Positions 1 to 9,147 are shown, counted from the stretch's first letter. The stretch is 64,000 nucleotides of DNA from Pseudomonas fluorescens (GCF_902497895.1 NZ_CABVHQ010000015.1:38851-102850), one strand, 5' to 3'. Numbers and translations are program-made. Notes: generated from the sequence alone by a model not told the origin.

Positions 1-204
1 CAATTCCACTAACCTCCGGCGCTCCCTCCACCTCCGTTCCCTGAAAACTCAGAGGCTTGAGCGACTCTCCTTATTCCCAGTCTCACACCGCGGTTTCACA
101 AATCTCCGGTTCGGCCTGCTGCTCAAACCAGCGATTGGCTGCCTGAGGATCTATCTGCTAAATCTATAGTTAACACTCCGACATTCTAGCTCGCCCGTTC
201 TCCT
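1..204. other. Left edge, no intact gene
   Basis: No start-to-stop gene is visible. On the minus strand about 25 codons (roughly 84-158) ending in a TGA stop read like the tail of a protein (Q-I-D-P-Q-A-A-N-R-W-F-E-Q-Q), but a stop lies directly upstream. It is at best a remnant of the same decayed element that follows. Confidence 0.3.
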
Positions 205-1312
205 ATGACGCGGCAGTTCATCCCATTTCCGATTTTCCCTCCGTACGCTTACTGGCGACCAAACCAGGAAAATCATTTCCCGACAAATATTCATGTCGCA
301 GCTCGACTGAGCAAAATTGATCCATCGTGCCTCCCGTTCATTAGTACTTGGTACGCTCACCGCTACATAAATTGGATTGCCCACAACTGGAACTACCAGA
401 ACCCCCAGCTCCAGTACTACAGCTGCATTCATGGCTTGGAGAAAATGATCAACTGGAGCTTTGCCAACAATCTCTCACTGCTGGATTGGACTCGCGCTGA
501 TTATGAAAGCTACGCAGACTTCATCAGAAGCCCTGCCGATGATTGGGCCATCGCTGGCAAGCAGCCTCGATTCATCGTAAGCCCCGGCATGGATTACAGA
601 GATTGGCCAATCAATCCTCACTGGAAGCTTTTTCAGCGAGCTCGTGCTGCTGACTCAAGTTCTGAAATCGACAAAAACGTTTGGAAGCGCGAAATCAGGT
701 GCGTCACTCAGTTCCTGGACTTTTACCTCAAGGACGTAGGATCCACCCGGCGAAACGTCGCCTCAGGAAAACTGGAATCCCTGGTTTTCAAAGCGTCACA
801 GGCACGGGGGGGTAATTTCAGACGCCGAGATGGCCTGGATCTTCGAAAAGCTTCCTAGCCTGTTAGATACGCATAGATTCCGCATAATTGAAATGTATCT
901 GACGATAGCCAGGTATTCAGACCAGCCTATGTGGAATGTCCTTGGTACTGCATCAAGTCCAGGCTGTTTAGATCAATTCACCCGAGGGGCTGATGGTAGA
1001 TGGCTGGAATATCACCCGAAAAAAAGAGTCCCCGTACCGTTGTCGACGGAATTTGATACGGTCTTCGATCGATATCTTCTATACCTGAATATTGAGCCTG
1101 ACCAGCCTCCTCCGGCATCAGCTTTGTTCCCAAAGGAAGATTCAATCGGCGCCTATGACAGCAAAGGGCTCTTGCGCATCTTAACTTCGGTTAGGCAGAC
1201 GCTGGCAGATGCAGCTAAGGCGTCCAATAACCCGGCGATTTCCGAGGCCTCTGAGAAGATCCTCGGACTGACGATGGCGCTGATTAGAAACCGTGCTCCC
1301 GCTGACGATTGA
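205..1312 (+). pseudogene. Frameshifted tyrosine-recombinase-like gene, catalytic end missing
   Basis: Two adjoining reading frames together look like one phage-integrase-family protein. Frame one (205-858, 217 aa) has the SAM-like DNA-binding region, with the family pattern S-L-L-D-W-T-R-A-D-Y-E-S-Y around residues 90-105. Frame two continues it; the conceptual join reads A-R-G-V-I-S-D-A-E-M-A-W-I-F and runs on with family-like R-Y-S-D-Q-P-M-W. The break lies in a run of seven G (806-812): removing one G restores one frame. The product stops at 1312, where the catalytic LRHT box and the nucleophilic tyrosine would be expected, and reads L-G-L-T there instead. Even with the frame repaired the protein would be about 368 aa without the Arg-His-Arg-Tyr active site. 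A sequencing error in the G run cannot be excluded. Assignment is by pattern recognition, not a search. Confidence 0.6.
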
Positions 1313-1385
1313 AAGTCGCCCAAAGGGTCCCGGTCAGCGAAAACAGATATTCTAAGAGGATACTTTTGTTTGCAAGGAGCACCCA

Positions 1386-1834
1386 ATGATCGGAAATCAG
1401 CCCTCGGAATGGTTCCAAATGGCTGACGTTAGGCGCCGGCGCTTGGCCGCCGGGATTTGGATTCCACTGCGCCAGTGCGAGACCTTGGCGGAGCGTGGGA
1501 TGTACGGCCAACCGGGGTACTTCAGTGAATCGCTGAGCGTAGGTTCGCTCGCGGTGCATGCCGGTCAACGCGCCATAGGAGAGCGCCTAAGTTGGGATGA
1601 CATCGGCCTATCCATGACCCCAGCCCCTATGCCTTCAAAGACGGCCGTTACAAGCCCGCTGATGAGTACTTATTCAATGAAGACGAGCCTTCGGTGGGCA
1701 CGGAACTCGTACTTCTGAATAGTTTCAATGGGGATCACGATACCGAATGGATGGTAAACCAAGATCTCATTCTGGCACTCGGACTTCTTCGTGAGGGAGA
1801 CGTATGGGTGAGCCCTCGCGGGCCTGTTGATTGA
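1386..1834 (+). pseudogene. Small gene of unknown function, single-base frameshift
   Basis: The gene begins with a good ribosome-binding site (AAGGAG about 7 bases before ATG) 73 bases after the recombinase-like gene, so both probably belonged to one mobile unit. Frame one reads sensibly up to D-D-I-G-L-S (near 1611). The sense frame then moves and continues H-D-P-S-P-Y-A-F-K-D-G-R-Y to a TGA at 1832-1834. One extra C at 1611-1613 would restore an open frame of about 149 residues rich in Trp, Asp and Glu. I do not recognise the family. Its last 60 or so bases overlap, on the opposite strand, the end of the truncated thioesterase gene, which places the element boundary here. Confidence 0.45.
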
Positions 1835-2507
1835 ATGCGTTAATCAGGAACCATTGGCCGCCAGCAGCAGGCTGCAGCAAGTCAATGGTCCAAGACGCTG
1901 AGGTAATGGCGGCGGGGTCGATAAAGGCATTCGTGTCAGCAAGCAGTAAACTGTCTGCCAGCGCGATCAATGCGACAGCGGGGTCAACACCCTGCGCGTC
2001 CTGATGACGCACCCACATCAGGAGTTCTGGATTTTCAGCACCTGACACTGTCAGCGACCCTCCCGCTGGACGCATTTCGAAGTGGCACCCGCAAGCGGTT
2101 ACAACCTGCCTATCCAGCTCCTGCGCTTGGCAATGCGAAGGCACTTTGTATGACCGATATTCCAATGGCTCAAGAGTCGCTTGCCTGACACGCGGCTCGG
2201 CGAACAGCATGGTGGTGCGCAGTGCCAAATCATCGCCAGACATGCAATCCACCGTTACCGAAACCTCCGATCGGCGATGTCGGAACACGCGGCTGTTGAA
2301 CGTCTGCGCCTGTGTCACAGGGCTTATAAAAGTAACCTGAGCGGACTTGAGGGGCGGCAGCCCCCCTGCACTTCGGTGCAAGATTGCTTGCAGCGATAGC
2401 GCCGCAGATAGCCCGTTAAATACCGTTCCACCCTGCAACCAATAAGCAGGAGCCTCAAATGGCTCACCGGGATCAAATTGTTCCACCAGCCGGGCCAACG
2501 AAGTCAT
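1767..2507 (-). CDS. TesB-like acyl-CoA thioesterase, 3' end replaced
   Basis: A double-hotdog acyl-CoA thioesterase of the TesB type, expected to hydrolyse acyl-CoA in the cytoplasm. N-terminal hotdog: W-L-Q-G-G-T-V-F-N-G-L-S-A-A-L-S-L-Q-A, then P-V-T-Q-A-Q-T-F-N-S-R-V and the second half. The open frame extends to 2555, overlapping the RND pump gene by ATGA. The internal ATG at 2507 has a much better ribosome-binding site (AGGAG 8 bases upstream) and gives the usual family N-terminus (M-T-S-L-A-R-L-V-E-Q-F), so I chose it. After W-F-L-I-N-A-F-N-Q-Q-A-R-E-G the sequence stops resembling the family: the last 15 or so residues are read from the antisense of the neighbouring remnant, and the usual C-terminal strand is missing. 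It is the last gene of the efflux operon and may be inactive. Confidence 0.7.
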   Translation of the reverse strand: MTSLARLVEQFDPGEPFEAPAYWLQGGTVFNGLSAALSLQAILHRSAGGLPPLKSAQVTFISPVTQAQTFNSRVFRHRRSEVSVTVDCMSGDDLALRTTMLFAEPRVRQATLEPLEYRSYKVPSHCQAQELDRQVVTACGCHFEMRPAGGSLTVSGAENPELLMWVRHQDAQGVDPAVALIALADSLLLADTNAFIDPAAITSASWTIDLLQPAAGGQWFLINAFNQQAREGSPIRLPHEEVRVPE

Positions 2508-2551
2508 CTCAGTTCTCCTCTGCGTCTCGAAACGGTCCTGGCTCGCATTGC

Positions 2552-5500
2552 TCATGCGGATTGAGTACGCGCATCCACATCACTTGCAGACTCCGGTCTG
2601 ATCTTGAACCAGAGGGAGTACATCGCTGGCAGGAACACCAATGTCAGCACTGTGCCGGCAAACGTACCGCCAATCAGCGTGTACGCCAGCGTGCCCCAGA
2701 ACACCGAATGGGTCAGCGGAATGAAAGCCAACATCGCTGCCATCGCCGTGAGGATCACCGGCCGCGCCCGCTGTACAGTGGCTTCGACCAATGCGTCATA
2801 AGGCGCCAGACCGGCTTGCTCATTGGAATGAATCTGACCGATAAGGATCAGCGCGTTGCGCATCAGAATCCCTGACAACGCAATCAGTCCCACCAAGGCG
2901 TTGATCCCGAACGGCTGTTGGAACAGCAGAAGAATCGGCACCACACCAATCAGCCCCAGAGGCGCGGTGGCGAAAACCATGATCATCGCCGACATCGAGC
3001 GCACCTGAATAATGATGGTCAGCAACATCAGCGCGATCATGATCGGGAACAACGGCAGCAATGCCTTGTTCGCTTTACCCGACTCCTCGATCGCGCCTGC
3101 CAACTCAATCCGGTAGCCCACAGGCAACTGTTCAATGACCGGTTGCAGTTGCTTCATCACGGCGCTGGAGACATCTGGTGGCTGAAGACCTTCAGCCACA
3201 TCACCGCGTACGGTGATGGTCGGAGTACGGTCACGCCGCCGCAGAATGGGCTCTTCCATGCGTGCATCCACCGTCCCAACCTGAGACAGCGATACCCGTT
3301 GACCCTGAGCACCGGTCAGCGTGAAGGCGTCAATTTTTGAAGGATCCAGACGTGTGTTTCCCGCAGACCGAGCGACCACCTGGACCGAACGGATGTCTTC
3401 ACGCACTTGGGTGACAGGCGCTCCGGTCAACAGGAACTGCAGCTGCTGAGCAACATCAGTGGAGGTCAAGCCAAATGCCTGCAAACGGTCCTGATCCAGT
3501 GTGAGATGGAGTGCCGGAGCGCGCTCGCCCATGTCTGTGTTGACGGTTCTCATCATCGGACTAGCAGCCATGACCTCGCGCACCTGTGCGGCGATATCGC
3601 GCAACACTGTCCGGTCCGCTCCCATAACACGAAAGGCCACCGGGTACGGCGAATAAGGACCGAACACCAACTGTGTTACACGCACCCGTGCTTCAGGCGC
3701 CAAACCATCAGCCGCGGCTTGCCGCAGCCGGATTTTGAGCGCCTCGCGCTCTTCCTGGCTCGCCGTCAGCACGACGATTTTTGCAAACGAAGGATCGGGT
3801 AACTCAGGTGCCATCGCCAGATAGAAGCGTGGCGCGCCCTGACCAATGTAGGCGGTAACTATCCGAGCCTCCGGTTGTTTTGCCAACCACGCCTCGACCT
3901 TGGCCGCCGCCGCATCGGTTTGCTCGATCGACGTCCCGTACGGCATCTGCACCTCAACCAGCACCTCGGGCCGGTCTGATGTAGGGAAGAACTGTTTCTT
4001 CACCAAGCCCATGCCAAGAATCGCCACAATGAACAAGGCCACGACGGATATCGCCACAAGGCCTTTACGGCGAATGACCGCCCCCAACAGACGCCTGAAA
4101 CGCAGGTAATTCGGTGTACCGTAAATCGCTGCATGCCCCCCCTCAGGCACCTTGATCTGCGGCAGCAGTTTGACGCCCAGGTAAGGTGTGAACACCACTG
4201 CCACCACCCAGGAGGTAATGAGCGCAATGCCGACGATCCAGAACATATTGGCGGTGTATTCACCGGCCGTAGATTTGGCAAAACCGTTGGGCATAAAGCC
4301 TATGGCAGTGACCAGCGTGCCCGACAACATGGGGGCTGCCGTATGGCTCCAGGCATAGGCGGAGGCTTTGATGCGGTCGTAGCCCTCCTCCATCTTCACC
4401 ACCATCATTTCAATGGCAATGATTGCATCGTCCACAAGTAGCCCCAGCGCCAGAATCAACGATCCCAGCGTAATCCGGTCAAAGTCTTTACCTGTGGCAG
4501 CCATGACAATGAACACCGCAGCCAGAGTCAACGGCACCGCCGCAGCGACGACGATGCCGACTCGCCATCCCATGCTGAGGAAGCACACCAGCAACACCAC
4601 CCCTAGCGCCGCGAAAAATTTGACCATGAACTCGTTGACGGATCCGCCAATATTCACCGCCTGATCGGTGACCTTGGTCAGCGTCATGCCTAAAGGCATT
4701 TGCTCATTGATCGACGTTGTCTCGGCGTCGAGCGCCTTACCTAAATCAAGGCCGTTCCAGCCATCGCGCATCACTACGCCGAGCAATAATGCCGGCTCTC
4801 CGTTGTTGCGCACCGAGAACGTAGAGGGGTCCTCATAACCACGCTTGACCTCAGCCACATCGGATAATTTGAGGGTTCTGCCCTGCACTACCAACGGCGT
4901 ATCTCGAATCTTCTGCAAGTCATCAAACGCACCATCCAGTCGGATGAAAACCTGTGGGCCCTTCGCCTCAACCGAACCGGCCGGAGTCATCATGTTCTGC
5001 GCGTTCATCGCACTGAAGATATCTCGTGCGGAAACACCCAGTGTCGCCAGACGCTCGTATGAAAATTCGACAAAAATGCGCTCGGACTGCTCACCGATGA
5101 TATTGACCTTCTTCACTCCCGCCACATGCAGCAGACGCTGGCGCAAGACCTCGGCCTCGCGCACCAGCAAGCGCTGCGGTTCGCCCTTGGCCTTTAGCGC
5201 ATATAGAGCGAAGGTGACATCGGCATACTCATCATTGACCATCGGGCCGATCACCCCGGACGGCAACCCCTTCTCCTCATCAAGGATTTTCTTGCGCGCC
5301 TGGTAAAACTCCTCCGGGACGGCGGAGGGCGGCGTGCCGTCGAGCAGATAAACTGTGGTGAAAGCCAAGCCTGGCCGGGTAAAGGTCTCGGTCCGGTCGT
5401 ACCAACGCAGTTCCTGCATGCGCTTTTCCAGCTTTTCAACCACCTGGTCCTGCATCTCCTGAGCAGTCGCCCCAGGCCAGGCAGTAACCACCGTCATTTG

Positions 5501-5638
5501 TTTGATGGTGAAGGCAGGGTCTTCCGCGCGCCCCAGTTTGAAGAAGGCATACAGCCCACCTACGGAAATCAGCAGAATCAAAAACAGCGTGATCGAACGC
5601 TCACGCACCGCCAGTGCGGACAGATTGAACCCGATCAT
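2552..5638 (-). CDS. RND efflux pump inner-membrane transporter (TriC-like HAE-1)
   Basis: A proton-driven RND exporter of 1028 aa, the usual length. It has a first membrane helix at about 12-32, a large periplasmic pore/docking loop, a block of helices at about 340-480, a second periplasmic loop, and a C-terminal helix block ending near 1010. Helix 4 carries the proton-relay Asp pair (G-L-L-V-D-D-A-I-I-A). The start, with G-R-A-E-D-P-A-F-T-I-K, is typical of the TriC-like branch rather than AcrB/MexB proper. The gene overlaps the MFP gene upstream by ATGA, so the two are translationally coupled, and the thioesterase follows. Substrate cannot be read from sequence; triclosan, solvents or fatty acids are known substrates of relatives. 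Expression is probably repressed by the adjacent TetR. Confidence 0.92.
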   Translation of the reverse strand: MIGFNLSALAVRERSITLFLILLISVGGLYAFFKLGRAEDPAFTIKQMTVVTAWPGATAQEMQDQVVEKLEKRMQELRWYDRTETFTRPGLAFTTVYLLDGTPPSAVPEEFYQARKKILDEEKGLPSGVIGPMVNDEYADVTFALYALKAKGEPQRLLVREAEVLRQRLLHVAGVKKVNIIGEQSERIFVEFSYERLATLGVSARDIFSAMNAQNMMTPAGSVEAKGPQVFIRLDGAFDDLQKIRDTPLVVQGRTLKLSDVAEVKRGYEDPSTFSVRNNGEPALLLGVVMRDGWNGLDLGKALDAETTSINEQMPLGMTLTKVTDQAVNIGGSVNEFMVKFFAALGVVLLVCFLSMGWRVGIVVAAAVPLTLAAVFIVMAATGKDFDRITLGSLILALGLLVDDAIIAIEMMVVKMEEGYDRIKASAYAWSHTAAPMLSGTLVTAIGFMPNGFAKSTAGEYTANMFWIVGIALITSWVVAVVFTPYLGVKLLPQIKVPEGGHAAIYGTPNYLRFRRLLGAVIRRKGLVAISVVALFIVAILGMGLVKKQFFPTSDRPEVLVEVQMPYGTSIEQTDAAAAKVEAWLAKQPEARIVTAYIGQGAPRFYLAMAPELPDPSFAKIVVLTASQEEREALKIRLRQAAADGLAPEARVRVTQLVFGPYSPYPVAFRVMGADRTVLRDIAAQVREVMAASPMMRTVNTDMGERAPALHLTLDQDRLQAFGLTSTDVAQQLQFLLTGAPVTQVREDIRSVQVVARSAGNTRLDPSKIDAFTLTGAQGQRVSLSQVGTVDARMEEPILRRRDRTPTITVRGDVAEGLQPPDVSSAVMKQLQPVIEQLPVGYRIELAGAIEESGKANKALLPLFPIMIALMLLTIIIQVRSMSAMIMVFATAPLGLIGVVPILLLFQQPFGINALVGLIALSGILMRNALILIGQIHSNEQAGLAPYDALVEATVQRARPVILTAMAAMLAFIPLTHSVFWGTLAYTLIGGTFAGTVLTLVFLPAMYSLWFKIRPESASDVDARTQSA

Positions 5639-6756
5639 CGGCGCACCTCGGCCACCGGTGCTTGGGCGCTGACTGCCGTTTGAGACCTGACCCGCTCCCC
5701 TTCACTTAACAGATGCGCGCCCAGCGCAACGATACGATCGTCGATCTGGAGGTTGCCCGTAACTCGAGCAGTTTCTGCATTGCTTAGGCTGAGGATCGTG
5801 ACAGGGCGCCACGTCACCTGCTCAGGCTCGCCTCCAACGGCCCAGACACCAGGACCTTTACCCGCGTCGTAGAGGGCAGCGATAGGCACTTGTAATTCAT
5901 TGGAATTGGCGACAGGCGTACCGTCTATAGCAACTGAGATGGTCGAACCCAGGATGGCATTAGCAAGCGCGCCCTCCAACACATAGCGCGCCTCAAATGT
6001 ACGGGTTTGCCGGTCAGCCGAATCGGACAACTGGCGTAAACGCGCGCTGCCTGCACGTTGGTTTTGCCCATAAAGTTCAACCGTCGCCGACGACCCTAAC
6101 GCAGGACGTAGCGTTTCAGGCAACTGGATCACCGCCTCGCGCTGCCCGGAATGGGCAACACGTACCACTACCTGACCTGCGCCTATCACCTGCCCCGGCT
6201 CTGCCAAGGTGTCCACAACAACCCCGTCAGCATCAGCCAGCAACGTCGAATAGCCGGTGGAGTTTCTCGCCACATCAGCCTGGGCTTTGGCCGCGTTAAG
6301 CTGCGCTTTCGCCGAGTCGGCAGCCGCTTTGATCCCTGCGTAAGCTGAAGCAGATACAGCACCAACAGACACCAAATCACGGTAGCGAAGCTCATCATCG
6401 GAGGTCTGCCGGGATCGGGCCATGGCGGCCAGCACCGCTTCCTGCTGCGCCCGCGCGGTCAGCGCCAGATCATTAGCATCGATTCGCATGAGTGGCTGCC
6501 CGCGCTTGACGCTCTGCCCAGTGTCCACCAAACGTTCCAGCACTTTCCCAGGAACTCGAAATCCGAGATCGCTCTGAACTCGAGCTGCGACGATACCGGT
6601 GAAGACGCGATCTGCAGGCGCGGAGGGTTGAACCACCGCGATGCGCACCAAGGGCACTTGGAGGCGAGGATCTGGAGGTATGGCCTCGTTGCATGCGGCT
6701 AAGGCAAACGGCAATAAGCCAATGAAAATGAATCGCATGTGGCGGCGCTGGATCAT
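5635..6756 (-). CDS. RND efflux periplasmic adaptor (membrane fusion lipoprotein)
   Basis: A 373-aa HlyD/AcrA-type periplasmic adaptor bridging the RND pump and the outer-membrane channel. It has a signal peptide ending in a lipobox (L-A-A-C, Cys about residue 21), so it should be a lipoprotein. The lipoyl half-motif F-R-V-P-G-K-V-L-E-R-L-V-D-T-G is followed by an Ala/Gln-rich coiled coil (about 95-165) and the beta-barrel domain. The start at 6756 is supported by AGAGG 6 bases upstream. It is the first gene of the operon; its stop overlaps the pump start. Only one adaptor is present, whereas TriABC systems have two. The operator at 6794-6819 lies just upstream. Confidence 0.9.
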   Translation of the reverse strand: MIQRRHMRFIFIGLLPFALAACNEAIPPDPRLQVPLVRIAVVQPSAPADRVFTGIVAARVQSDLGFRVPGKVLERLVDTGQSVKRGQPLMRIDANDLALTARAQQEAVLAAMARSRQTSDDELRYRDLVSVGAVSASAYAGIKAAADSAKAQLNAAKAQADVARNSTGYSTLLADADGVVVDTLAEPGQVIGAGQVVVRVAHSGQREAVIQLPETLRPALGSSATVELYGQNQRAGSARLRQLSDSADRQTRTFEARYVLEGALANAILGSTISVAIDGTPVANSNELQVPIAALYDAGKGPGVWAVGGEPEQVTWRPVTILSLSNAETARVTGNLQIDDRIVALGAHLLSEGERVRSQTAVSAQAPVAEVRR

Positions 6757-6783
6757 AGAGACCTCTTGGAAGCGGATGCACCA

Positions 6784-6819
6784 TGCTTATTCAAGTGACC
6801 AAATATGTCAATGGTCACT
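6784..6819 (-). promoter_or_regulatory. Promoter and TetR operator of the MFP-RND operon
   Basis: A perfect 8-bp inverted repeat, AGTGACCA (6794-6801) and TGGTCACT (6812-6819), is separated by 10 bases. On the minus strand TTGACA (6806-6811) sits in the spacer, with a weak -10, TAAGCA (6784-6789), 16 bases on. The same inverted repeat with the same spacing recurs at 7592-7619, so both are probably bound by the TetR encoded between them. Confidence 0.75.
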
Positions 6820-6934
6820 ATTCAGGCAATTGAAAGTTGCCTTGCTGATCAGAGCAACACAGAGGGGTTTGTGATCTGATTTTTCAGATATGCATGCGGC
6901 TGCGGATGCGCAACGGATCCAGCAGCCAAGCCTT

Positions 6935-7555
6935 TTAAGGCATCAGACCGCGTAGAATCAGGTTGGAAATGAGCCCAGGAGCCTCTTCAACAACATCCAG
7001 GTTGTACTGCAACAGCAAAGGATTGATGAAGGGCCGTAGAGCGAGATGAATCGATTCCACTGTCTCGTCCAACGGTGTCTTGCGCTCAAACTCACCGAGT
7101 TCCCGCCCCTCTCGCACGATCTGCAGCACGAAGCTCTTGATCCGCGCGTCATAGACTCGTGAGCTGGGCCAGCTTTCCGAAGCGGCGAACGCCGCGATGT
7201 CATAAAGTTTTCGGTCATTAAAAAACAGGTCTACACCCTTGGCGATCAGGGTTTTGACCAACCGTCGAAAGCGCTCAGTCGCTGAGATACCCTCAACATT
7301 GGTGGCCTGCTCAACAGCCGCAACGATTTCCGACAGACAATTTCTACAAATAGCCTCACCAATCGCCTGCTTGGAATCAAAGAACTTGTAGATGTAAGCC
7401 TTGGAAAAACCGATGGCTTTGGCCAGGTCGGAGACTGTTGTCTTGCTGTAACCGTATTGACTGAAATGTTCGTTGGCCGCCGCGACAATCTGGTCTCGGA
7501 TGTCGTGATCGGCTGGGCCACGGGCGCTGGGCGTAGAAACTGATGGTTGGTTCAT
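6935..7555 (-). CDS. TetR-family repressor of the RND efflux genes
   Basis: A 206-aa TetR/AcrR regulator. The N-terminal helix-turn-helix is H-F-S-Q-Y-G-Y-S-K-T-T-V-S-D-L-A-K-A-I-G-F followed by K-A-Y-I-Y-K-F-F (residues about 28-57); the C-terminal ligand domain is divergent, as usual. It lies between the MFP gene and the divergent outer-membrane gene, the classic layout of a local repressor. The palindrome GTGACCA-N10-TGGTCAC occurs in both flanking intergenic spaces, so it should control the MFP-RND operon, the OMF gene and itself. No strong ribosome-binding site is visible ahead of the ATG. The inducer is unknown. Confidence 0.88.
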   Translation of the reverse strand: MNQPSVSTPSARGPADHDIRDQIVAAANEHFSQYGYSKTTVSDLAKAIGFSKAYIYKFFDSKQAIGEAICRNCLSEIVAAVEQATNVEGISATERFRRLVKTLIAKGVDLFFNDRKLYDIAAFAASESWPSSRVYDARIKSFVLQIVREGRELGEFERKTPLDETVESIHLALRPFINPLLLQYNLDVVEEAPGLISNLILRGLMP

Positions 7556-7583
7556 GCGAGCAGCTTACGCACCCTGAAGGTAG

Positions 7584-7619
7584 TTGACAACTTGTGACCA
7601 AATTGTAATATGGTCACAA
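7584..7619 (+). promoter_or_regulatory. Sigma-70 promoter of the OMF gene overlapped by TetR operator
   Basis: TTGACA (7584-7589) and TAATAT (7606-7611) are spaced by 16 bases, close to the sigma-70 consensus. A perfect 9-bp inverted repeat, TTGTGACCA (7592-7600) and TGGTCACAA (7611-7619), with a 10-base spacer overlaps the -10 and the start site, an ideal place for repression. The upstream ATG at 7610 is inside this promoter, so translation must begin further down, at 7643. Confidence 0.82.
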
Positions 7620-7642
7620 ATCAATCATTCCGAAGGTATCAC

Positions 7643-9109
7643 ATGCACCCTCCTCGTTTTGCGGTCTTGCTGTGGTTCGGGATGGTTGCGGGTTGCGCAG
7701 TGGGCCCTGACTATTCAGAGCCCGGTGCGGAATTGCCTGAGTATTTTTTAGCGCAAACACCTAAAGCACACCAAGTTGATGCAGCACCAACTGATCTCGC
7801 CGCTTGGTGGAACGCGTTCAATGACCCCGTACTCAGTCAGCTGATCAATCGAGCACTTGAACAAAATCTCGATTTAGCTCAAGCAACAGCAAGGATCGAG
7901 CAGGCTCACGCGGGTTTGGGGGCAGCTAACGCAGCGCTTTTGCCATCGGCTACAGTCAATGGCCAAGCGGCCAGAGCCCGGCAGTCCGTGGAGACACCGT
8001 TGGGCCAAGTATTGAGTTCAGACCCATCCTATAATCGCTACGGTAGCGCCTATGAGGCGAATCTGAATGCAGGTTGGGAACTGGACGTATTTGGCGGACT
8101 ACGCCGAGGCAAAGAGGCAGCCTTCGCCGATTATCAGGCCTCCCAAGCCGGAGCGGTTGCCACACGCCTCGCGGTGGTAGCGCAGACTGCAGACCTTTAC
8201 ATCAGCATCCGTGGCCTGCAAGCACGCCTGGAAATCGCCCGAAAGCAAGTAGACACGCGACAACAACTGCTCACCACCATCGAGCACCTGTATGCAAAAG
8301 GATTAGCTGCTGAACTACAGTTGAACCAGACCCAAGGGTCGCTGAATCAAGCACAGGCAACCGTGCCGGTACTGCAGGCTGGCCTTGCAGCTGCGATGAA
8401 CGCGCTGGATGTCCTGTTAGGCAAACCGCCGGGTACTTACAGCGCGCAATTGATTAAGTCGGCGCGCATCCCTGATGTGCCAAGCCTCGCCGACATAGGC
8501 TCTCCGGCCGATCTGCTGCGTCGGCGTCCAGATTTGATCGTCGCTGAGCGTCGACTGGCGGCATCGAATGCTCGCATCGGCGAAGCCATCTCCGAGTACT
8601 ACCCCAAGTTTTCTGTGGGTGCGCTGCTAGGCAGCGCTACATCGGTATCCAGCGGGAATCTTTTCAGCAACGGTGCCAGTCAGGCCTCGGCGGTCCTGGG
8701 ACTACGCTGGAGGCTATTCGATTTTGGCCGCATCAACGCCCAAATTGACTTGGCGAAGGGTCAAGAAGCCGAAGCGTTAGCCGTTTACCGCCAGTCAGTA
8801 CTGCGAGCCTGCGAGGATGTCGAAACCGCTTTTTCGGCAATGATCAACCGCGAGCAGCAATCCGAAAAGTTAGCCCAGGGCGAGTCTGCTTATGCGAAAG
8901 CACGAGCGACGTCGTTTACCGCGTATGAAAAAGGCGTGGTCAGTCTGATAGAAGTATTGGACGCCGATGAAAACCTTTTAGCGGCATCTGATGGTAGAGC
9001 CCAAGCACAAACTGAATCGGCTCGCGCTGCAGTGGCCACATTCAAAGCATTGGGCGGCGGCTGGCAGCGCGAAGACTCAAATGGCCGTTTTATCTCGAGC
9101 GCACAATAA
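7643..9109 (+). CDS. NodT-type outer-membrane efflux lipoprotein
   Basis: A 488-aa outer-membrane factor (TolC/OprM fold) that forms the exit duct of the RND system. The signal peptide ends in lipobox V-A-G-C, followed by the family start A-V-G-P-D-Y. Two TolC-like repeats follow, with F-D-F-G-R-I-N-A in the second, and the C-terminus ends K-A-L-G-G-G-W. An in-frame ATG exists at 7610, but it falls inside the promoter. The ATG at 7643 has GAAGG upstream and gives a proper signal peptide. The gene is divergent from tetR and probably repressed by it. A terminator follows at 9148. Confidence 0.9.
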   Translation: MHPPRFAVLLWFGMVAGCAVGPDYSEPGAELPEYFLAQTPKAHQVDAAPTDLAAWWNAFNDPVLSQLINRALEQNLDLAQATARIEQAHAGLGAANAALLPSATVNGQAARARQSVETPLGQVLSSDPSYNRYGSAYEANLNAGWELDVFGGLRRGKEAAFADYQASQAGAVATRLAVVAQTADLYISIRGLQARLEIARKQVDTRQQLLTTIEHLYAKGLAAELQLNQTQGSLNQAQATVPVLQAGLAAAMNALDVLLGKPPGTYSAQLIKSARIPDVPSLADIGSPADLLRRRPDLIVAERRLAASNARIGEAISEYYPKFSVGALLGSATSVSSGNLFSNGASQASAVLGLRWRLFDFGRINAQIDLAKGQEAEALAVYRQSVLRACEDVETAFSAMINREQQSEKLAQGESAYAKARATSFTAYEKGVVSLIEVLDADENLLAASDGRAQAQTESARAAVATFKALGGGWQREDSNGRFISSAQ

Positions 9110-9147
9110 TCGTCTTTAAACGTAATACGCCTGTTGCATCCCGCTTT

